Part shown: positions 1 to 8,595 of the stretch, one piece after another
Layout: the number at the start of each line of letters is the position of its first letter
How positions within the stretch are numbered: the first letter of the stretch is position 1
From: Alkalimarinus coralli
GTDB taxonomy: Bacteria > Pseudomonadota > Gammaproteobacteria > Pseudomonadales > Oleiphilaceae
NCBI RefSeq assembly: GCF_023650515.1
Contig: NZ_CP096016.1
Span: 4,762,300 to 4,826,299, forward strand
Direction: 5' to 3'
DNA: 64,000 nt
The notes under the pieces: model-generated
What the model saw: the letters and a program-made list of their open reading frames with translations, nothing else
What the model was told of the DNA's origin: nothing
Database searches by the model: none
Position numbers and translations under genes: made by a program

Positions 1-126
1 TGATAATAAAATTTTGTTTCTGATTTCCGCTTTTTTTGTTTTTGTTTTAACTGTTTCACGGTAAGCCATTCGTTCTGTCTCATTCGCCGTTATCAATAGT
101 TTGAATTTATATTCATAATTTAATAA

Positions 127-229
127 GTGAATCATTGTTCACACTATTGAGTCAAGGTGCTAGATGTATTTTAGTATTGGAATGATCGTTCCCTTATGAT
201 CTAATTGCAGGTATTGGAATGATTGTTCC
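127..229. promoter_or_regulatory. Three operator-like palindromes upstream of tetR
   Basis: Three related imperfect palindromes share the core GAATSATYGTTC: GTGAATCATTGTTCAC at 127-142, GGAATGATCGTTCC at 179-192 and GGAATGATTGTTCC at 216-229. The last two are each preceded by GTATT and lie 37 bp apart. Dyads of this kind are typical TetR-family binding sites, and their place just before the tetR gene suggests autoregulation of the tetR-peroxiredoxin pair. The repeats are seen directly; binding is inferred. Confidence 0.6.
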
Positions 230-278
230 AAAATATCCGTTACTTTATTTGGATGCTGGCTAACACGAGCAGGTGAAT

Positions 279-854
279 ATGCGACCTCGAACATTTAACA
301 AACAGAAAGCGCTGGCCGATGTGACCCAGTTGTTCTGGCAGCAAGGTTACGAAGGAACATCAGTCCAACAAATACTCGATTGTATGGGGTTAAACAGGAG
401 CAGCATGTATTCGGCATATGGCGACAAACGGACGCTTTTTTTGCTGGCGCTGGAGCAGTTCTCGGAACTGGGGCGCATGGCGTGCCAGCCTTTGTTGCAG
501 ATAGCAGACCCCAAGATTGCGATAACTCAGTTTTATCAGCTGGTTTTGTTTTCGCTGTCAGATGAGCAGCGGCGAAGAGGGTGCATGTTGGTTAATACAG
601 TACTGGAGCAGTCCGGGCTGGATGACGAACTGGCATCTGCCGCTGCAAATAAACTGCAGGAGATAGAGTTGGCGTTTCAAACCTGTTTCGAGTCTGCAAA
701 AGCCAGTGGTTATCTGGGGCCTGAATCAGACACTAAAGCGCTGGCGGCATTTTTTATGACGCTGACGAAAGGGTTACGCGTTGCTGCGAGGGAAGGGCGC
801 GATGAAGCCGAGATGCATCAAATGATCAAACTGTCACTGGCTGTTTTGGGTTAG
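279..854 (+). CDS. TetR/AcrR family transcriptional regulator
   Basis: A one-component repressor of about 191 residues. The N-terminal helix-turn-helix is recognisable (FWQQGYEGTSVQQIL followed by LNRSSMYSAYGDK, roughly residues 17-46). The C-terminal half is a ligand-binding helical domain resembling the class with a TetR_C fold found beside redox and reductase genes. A GTG lies six bases upstream in frame, but the purine-rich GAGCAGG ends next to it, so the ATG at 279 has the better ribosome-site spacing. The gene follows three operator-like palindromes and is 37 bp from the peroxiredoxin gene on the same strand, so it probably controls itself and that gene. The inducer is unknown. Confidence 0.88.
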   Translation: MRPRTFNKQKALADVTQLFWQQGYEGTSVQQILDCMGLNRSSMYSAYGDKRTLFLLALEQFSELGRMACQPLLQIADPKIAITQFYQLVLFSLSDEQRRRGCMLVNTVLEQSGLDDELASAAANKLQEIELAFQTCFESAKASGYLGPESDTKALAAFFMTLTKGLRVAAREGRDEAEMHQMIKLSLAVLG

Positions 855-891
855 CAAAAACAATCACTTTTAGTCATCAGGATAACAAACT

Positions 892-1752
892 ATGAATAAC
901 TTGCTTAAATCTGTGTTTATTTCCAGCTATGTTACTTTGCTGGTCGTGGCGACCATTCACTCAGTAGTGGGCTTGTGGGAGTTGGGCATCAATAGTGGAT
1001 GGACTGGCGTGGCGGTTGCTGTTTGGCCGATGATGTTCTTTTTTGTCAGACTTTTTCTGGCTGATGTTGTTCGTACCAGCCCAAATCTAATTGCGTTTCA
1101 GGCCTTGAGCGGCGTTGGTGCGCTGCTTGCTGTTGTTTTAGGCTGGGGAGGGGCGTCCTTTATTTGGCAGCTAGTGTATGCATTGGGTGTGGGGGTAATG
1201 GGTATCGGCGTTTATGTTTACTGGTATTCGCGCTTCCAGCGCAGTGAGGCTGAATTTCTAAAACCGGGAGAAGCGTTGCCCGGATTTCAGCTGGAAGACG
1301 AATCGGGAAACACGGTTTTATCAGAGTCCTTGCTGGGCCAACCTGCACTATTAATTTTTTATCGTGGCAATTGGTGTCCTTTGTGTATGGCACAGATTAA
1401 AGAAGTCGCGGGTCAGTATCAGGCGCTGGCTGAATTGGGAGCCACTGTCGCGTTGATTAGCCCTCAGCCCCATGAAAATACCCGAGGGTTAGCCGAGAAA
1501 TTCAATGTACCTTTTAAGTTTTTAGTTGATAAAAATAATCATGCTGCAAAAATACTGGGTATTAGCGCTGAAAATGGTACCCCTAAAGGGATGGAGGTGC
1601 TGGGATATGACAGTGATACGGTTATGCCCACGGTGCTGATTACCGACAAGAAAGGCACTATAATATTCGCAGATTTGACCGATAACTACCGTGTTCGCCC
1701 CGAGCCGGAAACGTTTATAAATGTGCTGAAAGCGCACGGTATTGCGTCGTGA
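892..1752 (+). CDS. Membrane-anchored peroxiredoxin-like protein
   Basis: A 286-residue two-part protein. Residues ~6-112 hold four hydrophobic segments, and residues ~120-286 form a thioredoxin-fold AhpC/TSA (redoxin) domain. The domain carries FYRGNWCPLC, with Cys162 and Cys165 as a CxxC pair where peroxiredoxins of the PrxQ/redoxin type have their peroxidatic cysteine. It probably reduces peroxides or disulfides at the inner membrane; which side the domain faces cannot be told from the sequence. It appears co-transcribed with the upstream TetR regulator, which suggests an inducible response to an oxidant or electrophile. The fusion of four membrane spans to a peroxiredoxin is uncommon. Substrate and partner are unknown. 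Confidence 0.75.
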   Translation: MNNLLKSVFISSYVTLLVVATIHSVVGLWELGINSGWTGVAVAVWPMMFFFVRLFLADVVRTSPNLIAFQALSGVGALLAVVLGWGGASFIWQLVYALGVGVMGIGVYVYWYSRFQRSEAEFLKPGEALPGFQLEDESGNTVLSESLLGQPALLIFYRGNWCPLCMAQIKEVAGQYQALAELGATVALISPQPHENTRGLAEKFNVPFKFLVDKNNHAAKILGISAENGTPKGMEVLGYDSDTVMPTVLITDKKGTIIFADLTDNYRVRPEPETFINVLKAHGIAS

Positions 1753-1836
1753 AGGTGGGCTCTACAGCCAACCCCAAAAAGCGTTGCATGGAGAGGGGAG
1801 ACCAGCCCCTTGAAGTAATAACATCGAGTAAAAACT

Positions 1837-4038
1837 TTGGATAACGAGCACTACCTGGCTGCGGTCATCGCGTTAAAACAGCAAGCGGAGCTTGCGAGAC
1901 AAAGACGGTTGCTGGTTCTATCCGGTGACAGGGCTTGGGCGGTAGACTTGGCTCTGTTGATTATCAAACAATTAGGGGGTGGTTCTGCCCTCTGGCTGAC
2001 TGATGAGCTGAAGTCCGGTCATGATACTCAAGCGCTTGATATCGATGTTACCCCCGCTAAAAAAGCCATACGCCACTTAGGTAGCGAGCGAAAACTCATT
2101 GTTATGGACGCCTATGCGGGTTTTCACCCTGACGGTTTTGGTGCCATCAGTGGCACGTTGCAGTCAGGAGGGTTGTTTATTCTATTAGCACCAAACTTGA
2201 ACCAATGGTCTGCCTATGATGACCCAGACTATGATCGTGTTACCTCTCCGCCTTTTTGTCGCTCCGAACTAGACCATCGATTTATTGCCCGTGTTGCGAA
2301 TGCGATCTGCGCCTCAGAGCATGCTCTGACCGTGAATCAAGGGCAGCCTGTCACCTGTGATTCTGTGACTATTGCTCAGGCTGAACCGCGCTCTGAACGT
2401 TTGCAGTTTGATGGCTGTTTGACGTTAGACCAAAAGCATGCGGTCACTGCTGTTTGCAAGGTGGTGACGGGGCATCGCCGAAGGCCATTGGTGATAACTT
2501 CTGACCGAGGAAGGGGCAAAAGCGCAGCGCTAGGGATAGCAGCGGCTAAACTGATAGGGCAAGGGCTGACCCGTATTATCCTGACAGCGCCCTTTATTGA
2601 CTCTGTAGAAAGCGCTTTCTTGATGCTGCAGAAGCAATTTCCGGCGGGTAAGCGTCATGGATCCAAATTCTCCAGCAAAGGGGATGCTGTTAATGAGGTT
2701 ACTTTTGTCGCACCTGATGAGTTGATATCGGCGTCGCCTGATGCAGATTTGGTGTTGGTTGATGAGGCTGCTGCGATTCCTGCTCCAATGTTAGAGGCGT
2801 TGTTGAAGCGTTATTCCAGGATTGTCTACGCGTCGACTATTCATGGCTACGAGGGGACTGGAAGAGGGTTTGCTGTTCGTTTCATCAAAGTGCTGGATCA
2901 GCTAACGCCTCAATGGCAGTCTCTGCATCTTAAGTCGCCTATCCGTTGGGCGGAAGGTGACCCTCTTGAGCAGCTTGTTTTTCACTCCCTGCTATTAAAT
3001 GCCTCGCCCTCAGAGCCTGAAGAGGGAAAATCTCTTGAGCCTGATTCTGTTGTTTGCCGGTGGCTTGAACAGGAGGCGCTGGCGCAGGATGAAGCGCTGC
3101 TTAACCAAATCTTTGGTCTGCTGGTTTTGGCGCATTATCGCACAAGTCCTGAAGACTTAAGAATGCTGCTAGACGGCCCTTCACTGCGTATTGCGGCCCT
3201 GTTTGATGGTGCCTGTGTTGTGGCTGTGGTGCTGGTGGCTCGCGAAGGTGGCCTGGACAGGGCGACGGGGGATATGATTTGGCAGGGGCGTCGCCGGCCA
3301 AGAGGGCATTTAATACCTCAATCACTATCGAGCTTTAGCGGCTTTCATGAGGCGACAAACCTTATAGGCCACCGGGTGATGCGTATAGCGGTTCACCCCA
3401 AACTGCACCGCTTTGGTCTGGGGCGGCGACTGCTTCATGAAGTATTCAAGTATGCCCGTAATGATGAGGCGGACTATATCGGAGCCAGTTTTGGTGCCAC
3501 TTCTGATCTGCTGGATTTCTGGTTGAGTGCTGGCTTTTCAGTATTGCGGCTCGGGTTTCAGCGAGATGCGGCCAGTGGAACGCATTCGGTGATTGTGATG
3601 AACCCCGTTTCCAGTGCGGCTGAGGCGCTACGCAAAGAGGCACAGCAGCGTTTTACCGAGCAGTTTATTTATGACTTGAGTGGCAGCTTTAGAGGGCTTG
3701 ACGTCGGCATTATACAGCGGCTGTTGCATTCCAATTTTCAGTTAGAATACACCCTGAGTAAAAGAGATATTGATGACTTGACGGTGTTTTCTGAGCATCA
3801 GCGGATGTATGAAAGTTGCAGTTTTGCGGTGTTTAAGCTTGTAATGAACGCGCTTATACATGGTTCTGCTGGCGTTCTTGATGCTGAAGAAGCACCTATT
3901 CTTGTCCGGCGAGTGGTTCAGAAAAATAACCCCGATGAGATAGTATCCGAGTGCTCGCTAACGGGGAAAAAAGAGCTGGGTGAACGGCTTCGGAGGGCTG
4001 TTCGGGCATTGTTACTCTGGTATAAGCAAAAATGCTAA
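1837..4038 (+). CDS. tmcA: tRNA(Met) cytidine acetyltransferase TmcA
   Basis: Makes N4-acetylcytidine at the wobble base of elongator tRNA-Met, using acetyl-CoA and ATP, which helps accurate AUG decoding. At 733 residues it is the size of the bacterial family. Order of parts: N-terminal DUF1726-like region (1-190), RNA-helicase-like module with Walker A GRGKS near residue 225 and a DEAA box near 308 (LVLVDEAAAIP), GNAT acetyltransferase with its acetyl-CoA loop at RIAVHPKLHRFGLGRRLL (~515-535), and a C-terminal tRNA-binding tail. The start is TTG at 1837: an in-frame stop lies at 1819 and no ATG or GTG falls between. It stands alone between small genes on the same strand. Confidence 0.95.
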   Translation: MDNEHYLAAVIALKQQAELARQRRLLVLSGDRAWAVDLALLIIKQLGGGSALWLTDELKSGHDTQALDIDVTPAKKAIRHLGSERKLIVMDAYAGFHPDGFGAISGTLQSGGLFILLAPNLNQWSAYDDPDYDRVTSPPFCRSELDHRFIARVANAICASEHALTVNQGQPVTCDSVTIAQAEPRSERLQFDGCLTLDQKHAVTAVCKVVTGHRRRPLVITSDRGRGKSAALGIAAAKLIGQGLTRIILTAPFIDSVESAFLMLQKQFPAGKRHGSKFSSKGDAVNEVTFVAPDELISASPDADLVLVDEAAAIPAPMLEALLKRYSRIVYASTIHGYEGTGRGFAVRFIKVLDQLTPQWQSLHLKSPIRWAEGDPLEQLVFHSLLLNASPSEPEEGKSLEPDSVVCRWLEQEALAQDEALLNQIFGLLVLAHYRTSPEDLRMLLDGPSLRIAALFDGACVVAVVLVAREGGLDRATGDMIWQGRRRPRGHLIPQSLSSFSGFHEATNLIGHRVMRIAVHPKLHRFGLGRRLLHEVFKYARNDEADYIGASFGATSDLLDFWLSAGFSVLRLGFQRDAASGTHSVIVMNPVSSAAEALRKEAQQRFTEQFIYDLSGSFRGLDVGIIQRLLHSNFQLEYTLSKRDIDDLTVFSEHQRMYESCSFAVFKLVMNALIHGSAGVLDAEEAPILVRRVVQKNNPDEIVSECSLTGKKELGERLRRAVRALLLWYKQKC

Positions 4039-4166
4039 TTAACAGAAGATAACAAATAAAAACTACCACCTCTTCTTCTTTTCATGTTTCATAACCTGAG
4101 TCAAGGTAAGTTGGCCACCGCTTCGTATAATGCTCCAGAGTGGTCTTTATTAAGGTAGTAGATTAA

Positions 4167-4484
4167 ATGATTCAAGAAAATATCGTTGATAAACCCCAGA
4201 AACAGACGGTGTGGCTGGTTGCGTCGATTGTCCCCGCATTTTTTATGGTTTTCGGCACACTGATTACCTTTACATCCTACATTCAGCTCTGGGGCGGAAG
4301 TACCCAGGCGTCAACTGTTCTCGGTGTATTTTTTGCCGAAATTACCTTGGTTATTACTGCGTTTGGTTTGTTGGCTTATTTAAAAACCGACCACAAAACC
4401 CAAATGGTCAAAAACATTGCCCGGCTCAACTGGTGTATAGTCGCATACGCAGTGATAGCAGGCCTTTACCTGTTTCTTGCATAA
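4167..4484 (+). CDS. Small three-span membrane protein of unknown function
   Basis: A 105-residue protein that I do not recognise as a named family. It has three hydrophobic segments: about residues 14-38 (VWLVASIVPAFFMVFGTLIT), 49-70 (TVLGVFFAEITLVITAFGLL) and 85-105 (NWCIVAYAVIAGLYLFLA), with a basic cytoplasmic-type loop between the last two. No catalytic motif is visible. The gene has its own 128-bp leader after tmcA and ends 27 bp before the DUF1415 gene, with which it may be co-transcribed. The likely location is the inner membrane. Confidence 0.6.
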   Translation: MIQENIVDKPQKQTVWLVASIVPAFFMVFGTLITFTSYIQLWGGSTQASTVLGVFFAEITLVITAFGLLAYLKTDHKTQMVKNIARLNWCIVAYAVIAGLYLFLA

Positions 4485-4511
4485 ATATCATAACTCTTTT
4501 GGTAACTCGGA

Positions 4512-5114
4512 ATGACAGCCGCTATGCTCTCTGATGAGCAAGTTATTGAGCATACAAAAGCTTGGGTCTCATCTGTGGTTGTGGGTGACAACTTCTGCCC
4601 GTTTGCCAGAAAGGAAGTGGACAACGATACTGTTCGTTATTGCGTGGCTCGTTGCATGAACGAGGGATCTGTCGGGCAGGAAGAGTCAGCGCTGGAAAAC
4701 GGGCTGATGGCACTGATAGCTGAGTGCATAAAGTTGGATGATGACGCGGAAATCGAAACCACGATTGTGATTTATCCCTCCGGCTTCTCTGATTTTCAGG
4801 GCTTTCTCTCGCTCACTGAAATAGCGAATAGTCTATTGGCTGCAAATGGATATGAAGGCATCTATCAACTTGCCAGTTTTCACCCTGAGTACTGCTTTGC
4901 TGATTCAATAGGCGACGACCCTGCCAATTATACCAACCGATCTCCCTACCCGGCGCTTCACCTGATTCGTGAAGAGAGCATTGAGCGAGCGCTTGAGGGT
5001 ATCAGTAACCCCGAGCGCATCCCAGAGCGAAATGTGCGTTATGCACGAGAAAAAGGTTTGCAGCGAATGCGAGAAAAGCTGCTTGCATGCTCGATCCAGC
5101 AGCCTGCGCCTTAA
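4512..5114 (+). CDS. DUF1415 family protein
   Basis: A 200-residue soluble protein of the DUF1415 family, a widespread proteobacterial family of unknown biochemical role. The diagnostic opening is present: an acidic helix, then TKAWVSSVVVGDNFCPFA with the conserved NFCPFA element and a later VRYCVAR stretch. The middle contains TTIVIYPSGFSDFQGFL and FHPEYCFAD, also family hallmarks. An internal ATG four codons in (4524) is an alternative start; neither has a strong ribosome site. It may share a transcript with the small membrane protein upstream. No catalytic function should be assigned. Confidence 0.8.
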   Translation: MTAAMLSDEQVIEHTKAWVSSVVVGDNFCPFARKEVDNDTVRYCVARCMNEGSVGQEESALENGLMALIAECIKLDDDAEIETTIVIYPSGFSDFQGFLSLTEIANSLLAANGYEGIYQLASFHPEYCFADSIGDDPANYTNRSPYPALHLIREESIERALEGISNPERIPERNVRYAREKGLQRMREKLLACSIQQPAP

Positions 5115-5333
5115 GTTTTCGCTATCACCACGGCCCTTTTTTAGTTCATTCGATATTTTTCACAACTTAGTGAGCAGGCTTGCAGTTCAGATTGAGTGAT
5201 CGATAGAGTCATCATGCGTTGCCAATGTGCGTCCGAAATTAATATTCGTTAATCTCTCTGGATAAATGAGTTTGAATTGTGGAATCATACAAATGAGCTA
5301 TTTCGGCGTAATCCAACACTCATATGGGAGTAC

Positions 5334-5831
5334 ATGATGTACAAAAAACTGGCAATGATCGCGTTACTACTGGTTGCCTCAGTGGCAAGCGCAGATGAAG
5401 CGAAACAGAGAGCTTTGGCTGAAGAGATGCTTAAAGCGTCACAAGCAGATGCAGTATTAGAGAATATGTCAAAACAGGTTAATGCAATGTTTGCTCAGAC
5501 GGTTAAGCAAATGAATGTACCGGAAGAGAGGCAGGCAGAGGCTGAAAAGTATCAGCAGCGGCTGAATAAAATACTGGAAGAAGAGATGTCGTGGAACAAG
5601 CTAAAGGGCCAGTTTATTGATGTTTACGTAGATGTTTTCTCAGAAGAAGAGTTGAAGGAGCTGGTTGATTTTTACAATTCTCCTGTCGGCAAAAAGCTAA
5701 TCTCAAAGATGCCTCGGCTTATGCAAAAGTCAATGGGGCTCGCTCAGCAGCAGATGCAAACCATCATTCCGAAAATCAAGGCGCTTTCTCAAGAAATGCA
5801 GGCTGAGCTATACCAGCAACCCCAAGGCTAA
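5334..5831 (+). CDS. Secreted DUF2059 domain protein
   Basis: About 165 residues, probably periplasmic. The N-terminus MMYKKLAMIALLLVASVASA is a clear signal peptide with cleavage before DEAKQ. The mature part carries the DUF2059 pattern, including VYVDVFSEEELKELVDFYNS and PVGKKLISKMP. The family's function is unknown. The open frame runs upstream to 5277, but that extension would bury the signal peptide; GGGAG at 5326-5330 fits a start at 5334 or 5337. The preceding 220 bp (5115-5333) show no gene. The mature protein is lysine- and glutamine-rich and largely helical. Confidence 0.78.
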   Translation: MMYKKLAMIALLLVASVASADEAKQRALAEEMLKASQADAVLENMSKQVNAMFAQTVKQMNVPEERQAEAEKYQQRLNKILEEEMSWNKLKGQFIDVYVDVFSEEELKELVDFYNSPVGKKLISKMPRLMQKSMGLAQQQMQTIIPKIKALSQEMQAELYQQPQG

Positions 5832-6133
5832 CAGTGAACATGTGGGCAGAGCGTCAAAATCAAACAGTTGTTTAAAAATAAATGACAAAAAAGTCAGCTA
5901 TTACAGTGTTTTATATTGAATAGTTCGCCGCCCACTTTATATAATGCCCCCAACAGGCTGTTAAGTATCATAAATTTGACACAAAAAGATACAAAAAAAT
6001 ACAAACAAGTTGTCCGTTTTTTGTGGCGCAGGCGTTAAGGTGAGCTATAAATACAATAAATTTTATAGCTAAAACGTCTTTATATGGCAGCTATGTTTAG
6101 TAGTGGTTTAATAATAAGATCGATAGTTGGGGT
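5832..6133. promoter_or_regulatory. AT-rich leader of the sutA-like gene with a sigma-70-like promoter
   Basis: A 302-bp gene-free stretch. It contains TTGAAT (5916-5921), 18 bp, then TATAAT (5940-5945), a good housekeeping-type promoter that would give a 5' leader of about 180 nt. A second -35-like TTGACA lies at 5976-5981 without a convincing -10. The leader is A-rich, with runs of GATACAAAAAAATAC type around 5988-6005. No open frame or strong hairpin was found. The long leader may allow post-transcriptional control. Confidence 0.5.
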
Positions 6134-6355
6134 ATGCATATGTTTGAAACAGAAGTAGAAACTAATACTAAAACAAAAAAGAAAGATGATGCAGAGGCGT
6201 TGTCTTTAGCAGATCGTGCTCAGGTTCGCTCTCAGTTAATGAGCGATGTTGAAGCGTTCTTAAATAGCGGCGGTCAGGTAACCCAAGTAGATAACAATGT
6301 GCGCGCTGATCCTCCGCGCAAGCCATCAATGAGTTATGGCTCTGCGCCTATCTAG
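6134..6355 (+). CDS. sutA: SutA-like RNA polymerase-associated regulator
   Basis: A 73-residue acidic protein whose last ~40 residues match the conserved end of Pseudomonas SutA: a helix (RSQLMSDVEAFLNSGG) followed by ADPPRKPSMSYGSAPI, equivalent to the ADPPKKPxSxYGSRPI tail I recall for SutA. SutA binds RNA polymerase and raises transcription of ribosomal and maintenance genes during slow growth. This copy has a shorter N-terminal acidic segment than the ~105-residue Pseudomonas protein. Two ATGs (6134, 6140) can serve as start; the GGGG before them suits either. The gene stands alone with its own promoter region and an intrinsic terminator at 6437-6459. The assignment rests on the C-terminal motif. 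Confidence 0.75.
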   Translation: MHMFETEVETNTKTKKKDDAEALSLADRAQVRSQLMSDVEAFLNSGGQVTQVDNNVRADPPRKPSMSYGSAPI

Positions 6356-6436
6356 CAAGCAATGAAAAAATTCTAAAGCAGGTATTGTTCTGCTTTCGTT
6401 CTTTTGTCTTTCTATTCCCATAGAATTGACTCCTCA

Positions 6437-6459
6437 GGGTGCGACATGCACCCTTTTTT
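6437..6459 (+). terminator. Intrinsic terminator of the sutA-like gene
   Basis: A perfect 6-bp GC-rich stem, GGGTGC (6437-6442) with GCACCC (6448-6453), and a 5-nt loop, is followed directly by six T residues. It lies 80 bp after the sutA-like stop codon and isolates that gene from lifO. Confidence 0.88.
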
Positions 6460-6563
6460 AGTTCTGAAATATTCTTTATAGTCATTATCCTGGTACGAAC
6501 GTTCATATTGGCGTCGTTTTCTTTATATATGTTTGATGGATAAAAATAAAAAATAGGTTACTC

Positions 6564-7646
6564 ATGAACTACTTGAAATGGACTCTTCCTGTTCTGATTA
6601 TTGCTTCTATTGCTGCCTATTTGTGGCAGGGTGGTGATCCGGCGTCTGACGTTGCGGCAATGCCTAACAGCCTTGACCAATCTCCCTCTAACTCTTCGGC
6701 TAGGAAATTTTCTGCTGCGAAAGTGAAAGAGAATGCAGGGAATGCCTCTATGGTGGCAGAGAGGCTGCTACAGGAAGCCAACAAAATAGACGTATCGAAT
6801 ACCGACTTGCCAAGCTCGTTGCGGGGAACAGAGGTTGACGGCGGGTTTAGAGTTGATGACGAGGGGAACCTTATTGTTGAGATCGGCATTAAACGGTATT
6901 TCGATTATTTTATGGCAACAGTTGGCGAAGAATCTCTCGCTGAAATCACTGCCCGGATCCACCGTTCGATCTCGACCCAGCTACAAGAGCCTGCAAGATC
7001 GCAGGCACTTGCCATCCTGCAGGATTACCTCTCCTACAAAACTGCGCTGTATGAACTCGAACAACAGTATGGGGAGTTCAACCCGATGTCATTCAGCGAG
7101 TCTCAAATCCCCCAGTTAACGGAACGGTTGGATGCGATGTTTAATGCTCGTCGAGCACATATGAGTGACAGTGTTGTAGAGGCATTTTTTGCAGAGGAAG
7201 AGGCGATTGATCGTTATACCCTGGAAAGGCTTACTGTAATGCATAATAGTGGGCTTTCGGAGGCAGAAAAAGCGAATAAAATGGCACAGTTGGAACAGAT
7301 GTTGCCGGAGCACGTTAGAGAACAACGGGCTGAGGCAACTCAGTATCAACGTTATGCAGCCGAAGAAGCCAGGCTTAAAAATAACAACGCATCGCCCGCT
7401 GAAATTCATCAGCTGAGGGCTCAAGAGTTTGGAGAAGAGGGGGCTGCAAGGCTTGCGGCGCTGGACGAAAAACGTGCGGCTTGGGACCAACGTTTACAGC
7501 AATATCGTGCGGAGAAGCAGCAGCTGGAAAAATCAGGTCTCAGTGAACAGGATTTGGGGCCGCAGATTAACGAGCTGCGTGCTCGTCACTTTTCAGAGGT
7601 TGAAATTCGTCGAGTTAAAGCGCTGGATCGTATTGCGGATAGCTAA
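6564..7646 (+). CDS. lifO: Lipase-specific chaperone (lipase foldase) LifO
   Basis: A 360-residue steric chaperone that folds a secreted class I lipase in the periplasm. Residues 4-22 are a single N-terminal membrane anchor, followed by a low-complexity linker to ~70, then the family's SLRGTEVDGGF element and the helical lipase-embracing domain. The signature region reads KRYFDYFMATVGEES (from Lys110). The usual family motif is RxxFDYFLSA, so the first arginine is lysine here and the LSA part has diverged. Family genes normally sit immediately downstream of their lipase; none is present in this window. Upstream is a terminator, so lifO has its own transcript. Family assignment is firm; the partner lipase is unknown. 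Confidence 0.9.
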   Translation: MNYLKWTLPVLIIASIAAYLWQGGDPASDVAAMPNSLDQSPSNSSARKFSAAKVKENAGNASMVAERLLQEANKIDVSNTDLPSSLRGTEVDGGFRVDDEGNLIVEIGIKRYFDYFMATVGEESLAEITARIHRSISTQLQEPARSQALAILQDYLSYKTALYELEQQYGEFNPMSFSESQIPQLTERLDAMFNARRAHMSDSVVEAFFAEEEAIDRYTLERLTVMHNSGLSEAEKANKMAQLEQMLPEHVREQRAEATQYQRYAAEEARLKNNNASPAEIHQLRAQEFGEEGAARLAALDEKRAAWDQRLQQYRAEKQQLEKSGLSEQDLGPQINELRARHFSEVEIRRVKALDRIADS

Positions 7647-7785
7647 AATAGTGCGTTCTGGTTGACACTTTTGCTGAGTGTTTCGTCACAGAATGTTGTA
7701 TGAGTCGAAGACCTTATTTATACTCTTGGCCCATAACAATATGAAGTCAATGCTGCCTGGCAGCATCAGCAACAAGGATGAAACA

Positions 7786-8595
7786 ATGGACGTTTTTATA
7801 CTTGCTATGGGCTTAACCCTGCTGGCTGCAGGGTGGTTTCTCACCAGGGACTATGTGCGGTTTCTGTCTAGTGGCTACACGGTTAGAGGGGCTGTCGTTT
7901 CGATGCAGCATGCGTTTCTGCATCGCTATTCTGGTCTGCAACAACGTTTAGCTTCACCAAGTCTTAATCTCTATGCCTCACAATTGAGCGCTCACAGAAG
8001 CAGCCAGTATGGCATTTATCCGGTTGTTCAATACTTTTCTAATGGTGAGCCTGTTCGTTTCACTATGATCGACTGTGAAAAGCCAGGGCAATATCATGTT
8101 GGTGAAACCCTTGAGTTGAGGTTTAGCCGCTCAAGACGACACCACAACCGGGTTGGACGCCCGACTATGATGTTGATTCTGATGCTGACTGCACTTATTT
8201 CCGGGCTGATGGCTGGAGCAATGTTCTCGGAGGTTGGGCTGTCGTTTGCCCATATCTGCTTCGCTTCGCTGATACTTACGTTTTGTTTGTTTATTATTGG
8301 CGCGTACTATCGCTGTCAGGATGACTGCTGCCAAGAGCAGGACAAAAGGGGCCGTAATGGCAGAGCCAGATTGCTAATCTCTGAGCCATCGTCTTTTAGT
8401 CACTGGTCATCAATGGTCGATGATGTGCGCCAGCGACGCCGAATATTAGGTTTTCAGTTATGCGGTGTAGGCTGTTTTGTATGCGGTTTGGTTGTGGTGG
8501 TGGCTGCATTCCTTTTTGACATCACTTATGCCAGCTATGGGCAGCACTTACAACTGACGAATAGCCAGCCCGAAAGCCTGGCAATCAACTATTAG
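7786..8595 (+). CDS. DUF3592-like membrane protein
   Basis: A protein of about 269 residues with hydrophobic segments at the N-terminus (VFILAMGLTLLAAGWFLTRDYV), in the middle (MMLILMLTALISGLMAGAMF then FASLILTFCLFIIGAYY) and near the C-terminus (GVGCFVCGLVVVVAAFLF). Between the first two is a soluble stretch with YPVVQYFSNGEPVRFT and GQYHVGETLELRFS, the layout of DUF3592-type proteins. The open frame extends to 7678, but AAGGATGAAACA before the ATG at 7786 gives the natural start and exposes the first membrane segment. Function unknown; inner membrane expected. Confidence 0.6.
   Translation: MDVFILAMGLTLLAAGWFLTRDYVRFLSSGYTVRGAVVSMQHAFLHRYSGLQQRLASPSLNLYASQLSAHRSSQYGIYPVVQYFSNGEPVRFTMIDCEKPGQYHVGETLELRFSRSRRHHNRVGRPTMMLILMLTALISGLMAGAMFSEVGLSFAHICFASLILTFCLFIIGAYYRCQDDCCQEQDKRGRNGRARLLISEPSSFSHWSSMVDDVRQRRRILGFQLCGVGCFVCGLVVVVAAFLFDITYASYGQHLQLTNSQPESLAINY

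Noticed and set aside
5277..5333. Upstream extension of the DUF2059 protein
   Set aside because: It would place 19 polar residues before a clear signal peptide, and the ribosome site fits the later ATG.
5976..6004. TTGACA followed by ATACAA as a second promoter for the sutA-like gene
   Set aside because: The -10 match is poor; the TTGAAT-N18-TATAAT pair upstream is better.
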